Positions 34,625-43,678 of a DNA stretch of 50,907 nt are shown here, piece after piece. How positions within the stretch are numbered: the stretch's first letter is position 1; every line of letters begins with the position of its first letter. Source of the DNA: Algoriphagus sp. AGSA1 (GTDB lineage: Bacteria; Bacteroidota; Bacteroidia; Cytophagales; Cyclobacteriaceae); contig NZ_JAJUWR010000035.1 of NCBI RefSeq assembly GCF_021390545.1, positions 1 to 50,907 of the forward strand, in the 5' to 3' direction. Both the position numbers and the translations under genes were made by a program. The notes beneath the pieces were generated by a model. That model did no database searches. It saw only the letters and a list, made by a program, of their open reading frames with translations, and had not been told where the DNA came from.

Positions 34625-34805
34625 CGTGTCATGTGTCAACGGGTAACAGCAGCTATTACAAATGAGGGGCAAAGCTCTGAAATTATAGAATTTACCCAAA
34701 ACAAACTCACAACTAAATAGGTAAGTAAATGACTTCCTCTGTAGTCGATCATTTGGAGAAAGAGGGAACTGCTCTACCTATCAATCAATTAAAAAATCAA
34801 GAGGA

Positions 34806-35486
34806 ATGATTCAAGCTTTAGCAATAGATGATGAAAATATGGCTTTGGAAGTGATCAAATCACACGCTTCCAAAGTCCCCTTTTTGGAATTGGTCGCCGT
34901 TTTTACCGATGCCATAGAGGCGTTGGAATACATCAAAGGAAATACTGTGGATTTGGTCTTTTTGGATATCAATATGCCGGATATTTCAGGGGTTGATTTT
35001 GCGGGATTGTTGCCAAAAGAGACAATGGTCATATTCACTACAGCTTATCCGGATTATGCGGTGAAAGGATTTGAACTGGATGCGCTGGATTATCTATTGA
35101 AGCCATTTAATCTGGGGAGATTCCTGAAAGCCTGCCAGAAGGCACAGGAATGGCAACTATTACAACCTGGGATCCGGCAGCACCACCTGTATATTAAAAC
35201 CTCAGAAGGGCAGATCAAAGTGAAGTTTTCAGACCTTTTTTGCTGTGAGGCGACGGGAAATTACGTGACTTTCCATCTGAGAAACCAAAAGCTGATCAGT
35301 AGGATCACCCTAGCTGAAATAGAAAAGGAACTTCCGCCTCATTTCATCCGGACCCATCGCTCCTATATCGTCAATGCGGAACTGGTGGACAAGGCAGAGC
35401 GCCATCAACTCATCCTTGATGGGCAGTCCTTTCCTGTGAGCATGTCTTTTATGGATACGGTATTGGGCTATTTTGAAAAAGGCTGA
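34806..35486 (+). CDS. LytTR family response regulator
   Basis: A 226-aa regulator: receiver domain (1-118) with acidic pocket D8/D9 and phosphoacceptor D54 (VFLDINMPD), Thr in FTTAYPDYA and Lys in LLKPF, followed by a LytTR DNA-binding domain (about 128-224, IKVKFSDLFCCEATGNYVTFH and IRTHRSYIVNAELV). The cognate kinase is most likely the LytS-type protein at 32079-33476. Target promoters would carry paired LytTR sites, none of which I can confirm here. Confidence 0.95.
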   Translation: MIQALAIDDENMALEVIKSHASKVPFLELVAVFTDAIEALEYIKGNTVDLVFLDINMPDISGVDFAGLLPKETMVIFTTAYPDYAVKGFELDALDYLLKPFNLGRFLKACQKAQEWQLLQPGIRQHHLYIKTSEGQIKVKFSDLFCCEATGNYVTFHLRNQKLISRITLAEIEKELPPHFIRTHRSYIVNAELVDKAERHQLILDGQSFPVSMSFMDTVLGYFEKG

Positions 35487-35493
35487 TTGAGTA

Positions 35494-36366
35494 TTAAAGT
35501 GAATCTATCACATCCTTTTTGTAAGCCATTGGGGTTTTTCCTATTCTGTCTTTGAATTGCTTGTTAAAATTGGAAATCGTAGGAAACCCACTTTCATAGC
35601 ACACCTGGCTGATGTTAAGATCCTCATCCTGAAGTAGTTTTCTAGCATTGCTGATCCGCACGTCTCCCAGGAAATCGGAGAAAGACTTATTTACCCGGGC
35701 CTTGAAATACCTGCTAAACGCGCTTTCAGACATATTGGCCAATTCAGCCACTTCCTTTAAGGTGATTTTATTCTTGAAATTATGCAGGACATACTCCAGA
35801 ATCTCAGAGATTTTATCCTTTTCGTGGGCCGTGTAGTTGTTTTTATAGTCTATTTGGGTGATAGGTTCCAGCTCAGTGGAGTGCGCCAGTACATTTAAAA
35901 TTTCCAGTAGTCCGATAATACTTGCACCGCCTTGACGGTGTACCAGTTCCTTCATCATTTTAATTACCACCTTATTGGTATGGCCCTTGATTTCAAGACC
36001 TCTGTCAGCTCTGGCCAGCAGTTTTCGTATTTCCTCAAATTCATCTTTCTGTAAACTGTCCTTGCCCAGGAAACTTTCCGGGAAATAGATCACAATGTCA
36101 TGCGTCTCCAGTCTGCTTTCCGGGTCGAAGTAGGCGTTGTCACATCTCCATACGTGAGGAAGATTGGGGCCTGTAAGTACCAAATCCCCTTCCTTAAACG
36201 GCTTCATGTGATCCCCTATATAGCGTGTCCCCCTACCCTTCAGAATTACATTTAACTGGTACTCTTCGTGTGAATGCCAGTATTTATCCAGGTATGCCTC
36301 ACGCAACTCCTTAATCACAAACACCTTATTGCTTGGAATCTTAGATTTCTGTAAAGGCTTCTTCAT
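35494..36366 (-). CDS. AraC family transcriptional regulator
   Basis: A 290-aa regulator with an N-terminal cupin-like sensor domain (about 20-105, HSHEEYQLNVILKGRGTRYIGDH and EGDLVLTGPNLPHVW) and two C-terminal helix-turn-helix motifs (about 190-285, ITLKEVAELANMSESAFSRYFKARV and ISQVCYESGFPTISNFNKQFKDRIGKTPMAY). Such proteins usually sense a small carbohydrate or metabolite. It converges on the LytTR gene with 7 nt between stops. No obvious target operon is beside it. Confidence 0.95.
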   Translation of the reverse strand: MKKPLQKSKIPSNKVFVIKELREAYLDKYWHSHEEYQLNVILKGRGTRYIGDHMKPFKEGDLVLTGPNLPHVWRCDNAYFDPESRLETHDIVIYFPESFLGKDSLQKDEFEEIRKLLARADRGLEIKGHTNKVVIKMMKELVHRQGGASIIGLLEILNVLAHSTELEPITQIDYKNNYTAHEKDKISEILEYVLHNFKNKITLKEVAELANMSESAFSRYFKARVNKSFSDFLGDVRISNARKLLQDEDLNISQVCYESGFPTISNFNKQFKDRIGKTPMAYKKDVIDSL

Positions 36367-36672
36367 CTATTCTATCTGATTTATACTTGGATTTATCTCT
36401 TTGGAATACGTATTTAATCATAATTCAGTCATTTTTCAAGTGAATTTTATATCAAAGGCCAGATTTGCTATATCAAATCCAGTATTTGGATATATTTTTT
36501 AGCGTCCATATTTTCAAAGGATCCAGAACATAAAAAAAGGAGGCATAACATTATGCCACCTTTTTTGAGTTTATAGATAGATTGGGTTACTGGATTTTTA
36601 GTTTTATATATAGTACAGTTAGTATGAGACGGCTAGGTAGATCCTCGATGATTGGGGAAATCCATGCGGAAA
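36367..36672. other. Intergenic region upstream of the AraC gene
   Basis: About 300 nt. It contains a strong hairpin (36532-36566) that ends the small secreted protein transcript and A/T-rich sequence expected to hold the AraC gene promoter. No gene is supported. Confidence 0.5.
36532..36566 (-). terminator. Terminator-like hairpin after the small secreted protein
   Basis: AAAAAAGG/GGCATAA and TTATGCC/CCTTTTTT form a long stem with single A bulges and a 2-nt centre; T runs flank both sides. It is about 107 nt downstream of the minus-strand stop at 36673 and may act in both directions. Confidence 0.8.
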
Positions 36673-37047
36673 TCACTTAACCCTGCTTCCCTCAGCATCA
36701 AACATTCCCATCAGATCACCTTTGGAGTTATCCTCATCAACTTTAGTCAACGATAATGTCACGTCGTATCCACTGATAGTAAAGGAAGTGTTGATTACAT
36801 CTCCGCTTATAATTGCTGAATCCATTTTTTTCTCCTCTGCGGCACCTTCTTCGATAAAGTAACCTGTGGTCTTACCATCCACTGTTTCAAAGCGTATTGG
36901 GATTACGGCATCGCCATGAGGGGTTCCTTTGATCAGCACATTCCACTTGCCTTCGAAATATTCAGGACTGGGCATATGTCCCGCAAATGCTAAACCTAGG
37001 GAAAACATAAACAGTGCTCCCGATAGGATAAGTTTGTTTGAATTCAT
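36673..37047 (-). CDS. Small secreted protein of unknown function
   Basis: A 124-aa protein with a clear signal peptide (MNSNKLILSGALFMFSLGLA, cleavage near AFAG). The mature part is a small beta-rich domain (FEGKWNVLIKGTPHGDAVIPIRFE, GKTTGYFIEEG, DVTLSLTKV, GDLMGMFDAEGSRVK) reminiscent of lipocalin-like or DUF-type stability domains found in Bacteroidota secreted proteins. I cannot name its family. It is single and followed by a terminator. Confidence 0.8.
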   Translation of the reverse strand: MNSNKLILSGALFMFSLGLAFAGHMPSPEYFEGKWNVLIKGTPHGDAVIPIRFETVDGKTTGYFIEEGAAEEKKMDSAIISGDVINTSFTISGYDVTLSLTKVDEDNSKGDLMGMFDAEGSRVK

Positions 37048-37218
37048 GAAGCTAGGCTTTTGGGTTTGGCTATTGTCTTATTTTGGTACAATAAACATAT
37101 ATTTTTTTAAGCTACAAATATTGTTCAGGGAAAAATTTTATAAACTACCCCTGGCTACATAGAAATCTTGTTTGAATGATACACCTTTTCCAGCCAGCTG
37201 CAAAAAAGAGAGAGGGCT

Positions 37219-38373
37219 TCAGTCCTGTTTCTTGAGTATTTCCAGCACATCTGCAACCCAGTCGCCTGTATCGTCCACATCCTGCTCGTCGGTATGTTTT
37301 CCGAGACTGAACCGGATAGAAGCCCTACCCAAATCAGGATCCACACCCATGGCCAGCAGTACATGTGAAGGTTTGGGAGTAATGCTGCTGCAGGCCGATC
37401 CGGAGCTCACCGCTACTTTTTGACAAACTTTTCGCAAGAGCTCCTCTCCTTCTACCCCACCAAAAGAAATATTACTTACATGTGGTAAACGGCCATGTTG
37501 ACTTCCGTTCAAAACCGCGTTGGGTAGCTCTATTAATCTTTGTTCAAGCTTGTCCCTTAGCTCTTTTAGCCTATGATATTCCCCTTGCATTTCACTTAGT
37601 CTTATTTCAGCTGCTTTTCCCATCCCGACTATTGCGGGTACATTCAGGGTTCCACTTCGGAATCCTTTTTCATGTCCCCCGCCTGATATCTGCGCATAGG
37701 GTTTTGGTAGAGAATGGTTGTGCCGGACATATAAAGCCCCTATTCCTTTGGGACCGTAAAATTTATGTGCCGAAATGGCCAAAAGGTGAACTCCACGTAC
37801 TGAAATCGGGATTTTTCCCGCTGCCTGTACAGCATCAGTGAAAAAAATGACGTTATTTTCCTCCGCAATTTTTGCTATCTCTTCTATAGGGTGGATTATT
37901 CCGGTTTCATTGTTGGCCCACATCAGGCAGATCATCTTGGTATCAGATCTGATGGAAGCTTCAAAGAGTTCTAAATCCAGCGTTCCGTCGCGACGCACCG
38001 GCAGATAAGTTACTGCCGCACCCCGCTTCTCCAGTTCCGAAAAACAATCCAACACTGCTTTGTGCTCTGTTTGACAAGTGATATAATGCTGATTGTCTTT
38101 CCTTTGAGCGTACCATTCAAAAATTCCTTTGATGGCGAGATTAATGGCTTCTGTAGCCCCGGAGGTAAAAACAATCTCCTTTGATTTTGCTCCAATAAGG
38201 TTGGCCACGCGCTCTCTAGCTTCTTCTACAGCATTTTCCGCTACCCATCCAAAGGCATGTGATTTACTGGCCGCATTTCCGAAATGCTCTCCAAACCAGG
38301 GCAGCATAGCTTCTATAACTTCAGGTGAGCAAGGTGTCGTAGAGTTATAATCAAGATAAACGGGATAATTCAT
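37219..38373 (-). CDS. Cysteine desulfurase family protein (NifS/IscS-like)
   Basis: A PLP-dependent class V aminotransferase of 384 aa that takes sulfur from cysteine for Fe-S clusters or thiolation. Evidence: YLDYNSTTP start, SGATEAINLAIKG, TEHKAVLD, MWANNETGIIHP, DAVQAAGKIP, the PLP Lys in ISAHKFYGPKG and the sulfur-accepting Cys in SSGSACSS, with a short loop as in IscS-type enzymes. No iscU, sufE or other partner is nearby, so a general or tRNA-related role is possible. The 239-nt divergent gap separates it from a small hypothetical gene. Confidence 0.94.
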   Translation of the reverse strand: MNYPVYLDYNSTTPCSPEVIEAMLPWFGEHFGNAASKSHAFGWVAENAVEEARERVANLIGAKSKEIVFTSGATEAINLAIKGIFEWYAQRKDNQHYITCQTEHKAVLDCFSELEKRGAAVTYLPVRRDGTLDLELFEASIRSDTKMICLMWANNETGIIHPIEEIAKIAEENNVIFFTDAVQAAGKIPISVRGVHLLAISAHKFYGPKGIGALYVRHNHSLPKPYAQISGGGHEKGFRSGTLNVPAIVGMGKAAEIRLSEMQGEYHRLKELRDKLEQRLIELPNAVLNGSQHGRLPHVSNISFGGVEGEELLRKVCQKVAVSSGSACSSITPKPSHVLLAMGVDPDLGRASIRFSLGKHTDEQDVDDTGDWVADVLEILKKQD

Positions 38374-38612
38374 GCCTGCAAAATAGGGATTTTTATATGG
38401 GAAGAAATCGCATAATTCAAGTCTGTGAGAGTTTTCAGGTCCAGAGGATAATTTGTGGGTTCCTTATCTTGTTCCGCGCTAAGTTCGTACTTGTGTCATC
38501 GTGCAGGATATCAAAACCCAATTACTTTTCATTGACTTTCTATCAAAGAGTCATATTAGATTTTACTTGGGTTGATGAATTGGCGACATGTAATATTTCT
38601 TTAATTTTAAGC

Positions 38613-38957
38613 ATGCAAGAGACATGGACACTTCCTCTCCCAAATTCAGGAAAACTGACCTCAGAAGTCATTAAGCAAGTTTTAGTAGAAAGTAAAATGG
38701 ATTTAGGCATATTTCTTTCCTATTACTTCAAAAAAGAAGGTGCGCTTGCGGAAAATGTAAGCCTGGACTCTGAGATAAGTATGAAAGACCACAATTCCGG
38801 AAGCTTCACCTTGGCGTTTGATCTGGTACACTTCAATGCCTGTCTGGCGATTCATGAGCAAAAGCGCGATCAAATAAATATCAATTTCAAAATCGAAGAT
38901 AATGGGCTTATTCTTACTGGCCCGTATTGGCCGGAGAGAGGGATGGATGAAATTTAA
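38613..38957 (+). CDS. Small hypothetical cytosolic protein
   Basis: A 114-aa protein starting at the ATG at 38613; the longer frame from 38397 has no supported start and an odd, low-complexity N-terminus. No signal peptide or membrane segment. The core (VIKQVLVESKMDLGIFLSYYFKKEGA, then FTLAFDLVHFNACLAIHEQKRDQININFKIED) suggests an alpha/beta domain. No family recognised. Confidence 0.6.
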   Translation: MQETWTLPLPNSGKLTSEVIKQVLVESKMDLGIFLSYYFKKEGALAENVSLDSEISMKDHNSGSFTLAFDLVHFNACLAIHEQKRDQININFKIEDNGLILTGPYWPERGMDEI

Positions 38958-39318
38958 CAGATATTAGAATCAAGAGCCAAGAATCAAGACAGTTGGCAGG
39001 GAACAGCTTAAGTCCAAGGAGATTAGTGGGATATATAACTAGAGGGCTGAAAGCCCGAATTGTCAAAACCCAGCCGTCATGGCTGGGTTTTGACTTAGAC
39101 ATAAGCTCACGTGAAACTCTGAAAGAGGCAGCTATTAATAATGATGGAATTCCTGACCATAAAGTGGGTGAAGTCCACATTTCTCAGATCCTCTTTGTGT
39201 CATAAGAACCGTGGCAAAGGAACAACTATTATGTCCAGATTTTACCTGATGGAATCTAGGCTCTGGACTCTAGATTCTTGGTCCTTATTACTAATACCTT
39301 CATACTTATATCTAGAGA
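38958..39318. other. Intergenic region with REP-like double hairpin
   Basis: About 360 nt between the small hypothetical gene and the end of the molybdenum hydroxylase gene. It contains a pair of hairpins (39043-39094); the frames around them look non-coding. Confidence 0.5.
39043..39094. repeat. Two adjacent hairpins, REP-like
   Basis: GGGCT-GAA-AGCCC (39043-39055) is followed by GTCAAAACCCAGCC (39062-39075) pairing perfectly over 14 bp with GGCTGGGTTTTGAC (39081-39094) around GTCAT. The layout resembles REP elements linked with RAYT transposases in Bacteroidota. No RAYT gene is in the window. Confidence 0.6.
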
Positions 39319-41484
39319 CTAACTTCTTTTAATATTCAGATTCAAATCCTGGAATTCACTCTGCTCAATAAACGGCTGGCTTCTAAGCCTTCTTTCGGTG
39401 GCACTGTAGATGGCATTTGCGATAGCTCCTCCCGTAGGTGGAAGACATGGCTCCCCAAGTCCCGTAGGGTCGTAGCCACTATCCAGGTAATAGGTATCCA
39501 CTTCGGGAACTTCCTTCATGCGGATCAGACGATATTTGTCGAAGTTGGTTTGTGTAGGCAAGCCCCCTTCAAAAGTCAGGTTCCCATACATTGCATGTCC
39601 CATTCCATCTACTACTCCGCCACGTACCTGATGATCAGCTCCGGTAGGATTGACTACCATCCCACAATCTGTTACGACATGAATTTTCTTCAGTGAAGGA
39701 GTCCCGTTTTCCATCTCGATATCAGCCACTTGGGCCACGTATGTTCTATGAGAGAAGTAAACAGAAAATCCTTGCTTTACATTAGGGTTTTTTCCCCAGT
39801 TTGACTTCTCGGCAGCTGTTTTAGTCACTGCGATCATGCGATCCACATTATACTGTAGCTCACCTCCTACTGGATTTTCCTTTGCTTTTTCCATTAATTT
39901 CAGTCGGAATTCCACCGGGTCTTTCTTTGCAGCTAAGGCTACTTCATCGAGAAAGGACTGCTCCGCATAAGCCAGGAAATTGGTGATAGGGGCCCGCCAG
40001 GCATTGGTGGTTATGGAAGATTCGTAATTCACATTTTCTATCAGCACATTATCCACTGCGCCTGAAGGGAAGTTATGCTCCCGTGTGCTGTTGCCGGCAT
40101 TCATACCAACACCCCGCAGTTTGTATCCAGTCATATTACCCTCTGCATCCAGAGCCGCTTCAAATCTATAGCGGACAGCGGGTCTATAAGCCCCACCAGT
40201 TAGATCATCTTCCCTACTCCACGTCAATTTCACCGGGGCATTCATCAGTTTGGAAACATGTACCGCTTCTGCTACATAATCTGCACGCAGCCTTCGACCA
40301 AATCCTCCTCCTAGTCGAGTGATTTCCACTGATATATTCTCAGGGGCAATTCCAGTAATCTCTGCGGCAGCCCTTCTGGCACTGTCTGGTGTTTGTGTTG
40401 GGCCAACTAATTCCACAGAACCCTCTTTGACATGGGCAAAGAAATTCATGGGTTCCATAGGAGAGTGTGAAAGAAAAGGGCATTGATATTCCGCAGTCAC
40501 TACCTGAGCAGCATTTTTGAATGCTGAATTTACATTGCCATCTTCCCGCTTTATTTCGGCTTTTCCATTGGCCAGTAAGTCTTTGAATATTTGGTCATGA
40601 TCGGCAGAGCTCTCCACCTTTCCATCAGCTTCATATTCCACTTTCAAAAGCTTCTTGGCTTTCATCAAGGGCCAGGTGGAAGATCCGACTACAGCCACAC
40701 TGTTTTCAAAAGTCACTACATCTTTCACCCCTGAAACAGTTCTCGCTTCGGCATCATCGATGGATTTTATTTTCATACCAAAAGGAGCCCGCTGAATCAT
40801 CGCATGAAGCATCCCTTCTCTATAAAAATCGAGTCCAAAAAGAGGCTCTCCTGTGAAAATCGATTTATTGTCCACATTTTTCACCGGAGTGCCGATGATT
40901 TTAAAATCCTTCTTGTCTTTCAATGATACTTCCTCAGGTGGGGTCAGCTGCGCCGCGTCGTTTACTACTTCACCGTATCCTATTTTTTTGCCACTTGCTT
41001 TATGATAAATAACCCCCTCAGAAGTGGTCAATTCTTCAGCCGGAACTTCCCATTTATTGGCAGCTGCGGATACGAGTAAGTATTTAGCTGTAGCTCCGGC
41101 TTTGCGCAAGCGCTCCCAAGAGTGAGGCATGGCTCCGGATCCACCGGTCAGCTGTCTCTCAAACCTTTCTGTGTCAAGATTGGCCTGGAGCACTCTGACT
41201 TTACTCCAGTCCGCATCCAGTTCTTCAGCTACCACCATGGGAAAAGAAGTCTTGATATTCTGTCCCAATTCAGGATTTGGTGAATAAATCACAATATCCC
41301 CACTAGGGGCTATGCTTAGGAAAGCATTGAAATTTTGCGCATTCGCCAGTACTTCCTCTGTGCTCAGAACTTCCATTTTTGGAGAGTCGCAGCTCATCCA
41401 ATTGAAGCCGATAAATAAGCCTCCGGCGGTGGTTCCTGCGATTTTCAGAAAATCTCTTCGGTTAGTTTTAGTCAGTGTAGCCAT
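39319..41484 (-). CDS. Xanthine dehydrogenase family molybdopterin-binding subunit (IorB type)
   Basis: A 721-aa large subunit of a molybdenum hydroxylase (aldehyde oxidase / isoquinoline 1-oxidoreductase type). It starts with a twin-arginine signal (NRRDFLKIAGTTAGGLFIGF) and is exported folded with cofactor. The family features seen are RLGGGFGRRLRADYVAEAV, a molybdopterin region near APFGMKIKSID, PLMKAKKLLKVEYE and the C-terminal GLGEPCLPPTGGAIANAI, in which the glutamate of GEP is the conserved catalytic base. The 2 nt separating it from the 2Fe-2S subunit gene show a two-gene operon. Substrate is unknown; electrons may go to a cytochrome not encoded here. Confidence 0.93.
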   Translation of the reverse strand: MATLTKTNRRDFLKIAGTTAGGLFIGFNWMSCDSPKMEVLSTEEVLANAQNFNAFLSIAPSGDIVIYSPNPELGQNIKTSFPMVVAEELDADWSKVRVLQANLDTERFERQLTGGSGAMPHSWERLRKAGATAKYLLVSAAANKWEVPAEELTTSEGVIYHKASGKKIGYGEVVNDAAQLTPPEEVSLKDKKDFKIIGTPVKNVDNKSIFTGEPLFGLDFYREGMLHAMIQRAPFGMKIKSIDDAEARTVSGVKDVVTFENSVAVVGSSTWPLMKAKKLLKVEYEADGKVESSADHDQIFKDLLANGKAEIKREDGNVNSAFKNAAQVVTAEYQCPFLSHSPMEPMNFFAHVKEGSVELVGPTQTPDSARRAAAEITGIAPENISVEITRLGGGFGRRLRADYVAEAVHVSKLMNAPVKLTWSREDDLTGGAYRPAVRYRFEAALDAEGNMTGYKLRGVGMNAGNSTREHNFPSGAVDNVLIENVNYESSITTNAWRAPITNFLAYAEQSFLDEVALAAKKDPVEFRLKLMEKAKENPVGGELQYNVDRMIAVTKTAAEKSNWGKNPNVKQGFSVYFSHRTYVAQVADIEMENGTPSLKKIHVVTDCGMVVNPTGADHQVRGGVVDGMGHAMYGNLTFEGGLPTQTNFDKYRLIRMKEVPEVDTYYLDSGYDPTGLGEPCLPPTGGAIANAIYSATERRLRSQPFIEQSEFQDLNLNIKRS

Positions 41485-41486
41485 GA

Positions 41487-41945
41487 TTATTTCGATTTTG
41501 CAGCCATCGCAACAGCTTCTCTGATTTTATGATAAGTTCCACATCTACAGATGTTTTTGTTCATCGCCTCATCTATTTCTTCCATGCTGGGGGCAGGATT
41601 CTTTTTGAGAAAAGCCGACGCGTTCATAATCTGTCCAGCCTGGCAATAGCCGCATTGGGCCACGTCCACCTCCGCCCAGGCTTTTTGCACAGGATGATCA
41701 CCATCTTTGGACAGTCCTTCTATTGTCGTGATTTCATCTTCGGTCAGGCTTGCAGCCGGTGTGATGCAGGAAAACATCGCCTCCCCGTTTCTGTGGACAG
41801 TGCATGCGCCACATTGGGCTACCCCACATGAATACTTGGTCCCGACTAATCCTAGGTGGTCCCGAAGTACCCAGAGTAATGGTGTATCTTCTTCTACATC
41901 AACTGAATGAGCCTTTCCGTTGATTTTAAGGTTTATAAGTGCCAT
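41487..41945 (-). CDS. 2Fe-2S subunit of the molybdenum hydroxylase (IorA type)
   Basis: A 152-aa electron-transfer subunit. Two 2Fe-2S clusters are predicted: the plant-ferredoxin-type one from CGVAQCGACTVH plus a later Cys (FSCITP), and the second from CGYCQAGQIM and CRCGTYHKIREA. No signal peptide is seen; it probably rides out with its Tat-exported partner. Transcribed first, 2 nt before the large subunit. Confidence 0.95.
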   Translation of the reverse strand: MALINLKINGKAHSVDVEEDTPLLWVLRDHLGLVGTKYSCGVAQCGACTVHRNGEAMFSCITPAASLTEDEITTIEGLSKDGDHPVQKAWAEVDVAQCGYCQAGQIMNASAFLKKNPAPSMEEIDEAMNKNICRCGTYHKIREAVAMAAKSK

Positions 41946-42361
41946 GGGTTATTGATTAAGTTTACCGCATTAAGTTAAAGAAAATCAGGAGAGTAGAGAA
42001 ACCGACTGTAAAAAAATGGCTTGGCTCCCACTATTTGAATTCATTCTAAAAAAGCAACATTCGTCCCTCAGGAACATCACCCTGATGCGATATTAAAAGG
42101 GCACAAACCTAAAAACGCTCTTGTTTCCGGACAGTGCCCACTGACTGTTCTAAAGTCCCGTGTAAGTTTCAGGAAATTAAATCCAGAAATAATCAAGCCT
42201 TTCTTGCACCTTTTTGTAGTGTTTCACAGTTAAAGCCACTAGTTTACTTCCATGCATCATAGACTTTTCATGTGATTATATTTTGATTTTCAATAGCCAC
42301 ATGGAATCTCGCATGCATTATAATCTCTCACTCTGTGACGCTCTGCGTCGTGCTCGATTTC
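41946..42361. other. Divergent intergenic region
   Basis: About 415 nt between the leftward hydroxylase operon and the rightward MBL gene. It contains copy 2 of the dispersed repeat at its right end (42296-42363), running into the MBL start codon. No gene is supported. Confidence 0.5.
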
Positions 42362-42363
42362 AT
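42296..42363. repeat. Short dispersed repeat, copy 2
   Basis: Second copy of the repeat at 20034-20099. Its terminal block TGCTCGATTTCAT ends in the ATG of the MBL gene (42362), so it spans the probable leader and start of translation. Confidence 0.6.
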
Positions 42364-43507
42364 GAATAAGGTTTTATCTAAAACGCTCAAATACCTAATG
42401 ATTACCATCATTTCAATACTTCTTGTTGTAACCGTCATAGCCGTTCTTTTCATCAATCTTAGTCCTCAATTCGGAGCAAATCCATCTAAAGTTAGGATCC
42501 TTCAATATGAAAAGCTTGACTATTTCGAAGATGGGAAGTTCAGTAATCTTACTCCCACCAATATGGACATGGACTTCATCGAGGCGGTAAAGATGCTTCC
42601 GGAGTTTTTCAAAAATGATCCAACCCGGAGACCGGATTTTGAAATTCCCGTAGTAAAGAGGGATTCAGTTGAACTGGTAAAAATAAACAATGAGACACGC
42701 CTAATCTGGTTTGGACACTCTTCTTTTTTACTTCAGATGGACGGAAAAAATATTCTGGTTGATCCTATGTTTGGGGATGTTCCGGCTCCAAATCCTCTTT
42801 TAGGCAAAAAGCGTTTTAGCAATGAGCTGCCTATAGCCATAGAAGAACTTCCACAAATAGACATGGTTATCATGTCCCATGATCACTATGACCACCTGGA
42901 CTATGGCTCCATCCAGCGACTAAAGACTAAGACCAAATCCTTTTATATGCCTTTGGGAATGGGGGCACACTTTGAAAAATGGGGCGTAGATACTTCCAGA
43001 ATCCATGAACTGTCTTGGTGGGAGGAAATCCAGGCAGACGGGATATTTCTGGCTTTGACGCCTGCAAGGCATTTTTCCGGTCGAGGGCTTACCAACCGCT
43101 TTTCCACACTTTGGGGTTCCTGGGTCATCAAGGGAGAGTCTGATGCGATTTACTTTAGCGGGGACAGCGGGTATGGGCCTCACTTCAAAGAAATAGGTGA
43201 AAAGTATGGTCCGTTTGATTTTGCAATGATGGAATGCGGTCAATATAATGAGCGATGGAAAGAGATCCACATGATGCCTGAGGAAACTGCCCAGGCAGCC
43301 CAGGATGTTGGAGCCAAGGTATTTATGCCCATACATTGGGCTGCATTTACGCTGGCCATGCATAGCTGGACTGATCCGGTGACACGAGTAATAGATAAAG
43401 CGGCCAAAATCAACCAACCGATAATAGTCCCGGAAATCGGGGAGTTTATTATTCTGGGTGAAAATCTTGAAACAATTTCCGAATGGTGGAGATCTCCATC
43501 TCGATGA
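42362..43507 (+). CDS. MBL-fold metallo-hydrolase, membrane anchored
   Basis: A 381-aa protein from the ATG at 42362, preferred to the GTG at 42335. The N-terminal hydrophobic helix (YLMITIISILLVVTVIAVLF) anchors the protein. The metallo-beta-lactamase motif is MSHDHYDHLDYG, with a preceding LIWFGHSSFLL and later HFSGRG and SGDSGYGPHF motifs, and His in IHWAAFTL. This set is typical of the NAPE-PLD / UlaG-like group, which includes phospholipase D-type and lactonase members. The true substrate is unknown. Confidence 0.9.
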   Translation: MNKVLSKTLKYLMITIISILLVVTVIAVLFINLSPQFGANPSKVRILQYEKLDYFEDGKFSNLTPTNMDMDFIEAVKMLPEFFKNDPTRRPDFEIPVVKRDSVELVKINNETRLIWFGHSSFLLQMDGKNILVDPMFGDVPAPNPLLGKKRFSNELPIAIEELPQIDMVIMSHDHYDHLDYGSIQRLKTKTKSFYMPLGMGAHFEKWGVDTSRIHELSWWEEIQADGIFLALTPARHFSGRGLTNRFSTLWGSWVIKGESDAIYFSGDSGYGPHFKEIGEKYGPFDFAMMECGQYNERWKEIHMMPEETAQAAQDVGAKVFMPIHWAAFTLAMHSWTDPVTRVIDKAAKINQPIIVPEIGEFIILGENLETISEWWRSPSR

Positions 43508-43678
43508 TTAAAATCCTGGCTATCAAAGTTTAAAAAAGATGAATTAAGCCTGAATTAAATTCAAATACGTATGAACGATAGAGATATTTCTAATTTCATG
43601 AAATCAACCCTGCCGTTTTTTAAGCCATTTTTCCTAATTTGACATTCTAAAATTCATTATAAACAACCTAAAAAACCT

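Noticed and set aside
34625..34805. Integron attC-like site after the inserted serine hydrolase
   Set aside because: The AACGGGTAACAGCAGC stretch first suggested a cassette end, but I found no matching inverted core sites.
38397..38612. Extended N-terminus of the small hypothetical protein
   Set aside because: The residues look like translated non-coding sequence next to a divergent promoter; the ATG at 38613 gives a compact protein.
38993..39205. Short frame across the REP-like hairpins
   Set aside because: It is created by the hairpin sequence itself and its product has no protein-like pattern.
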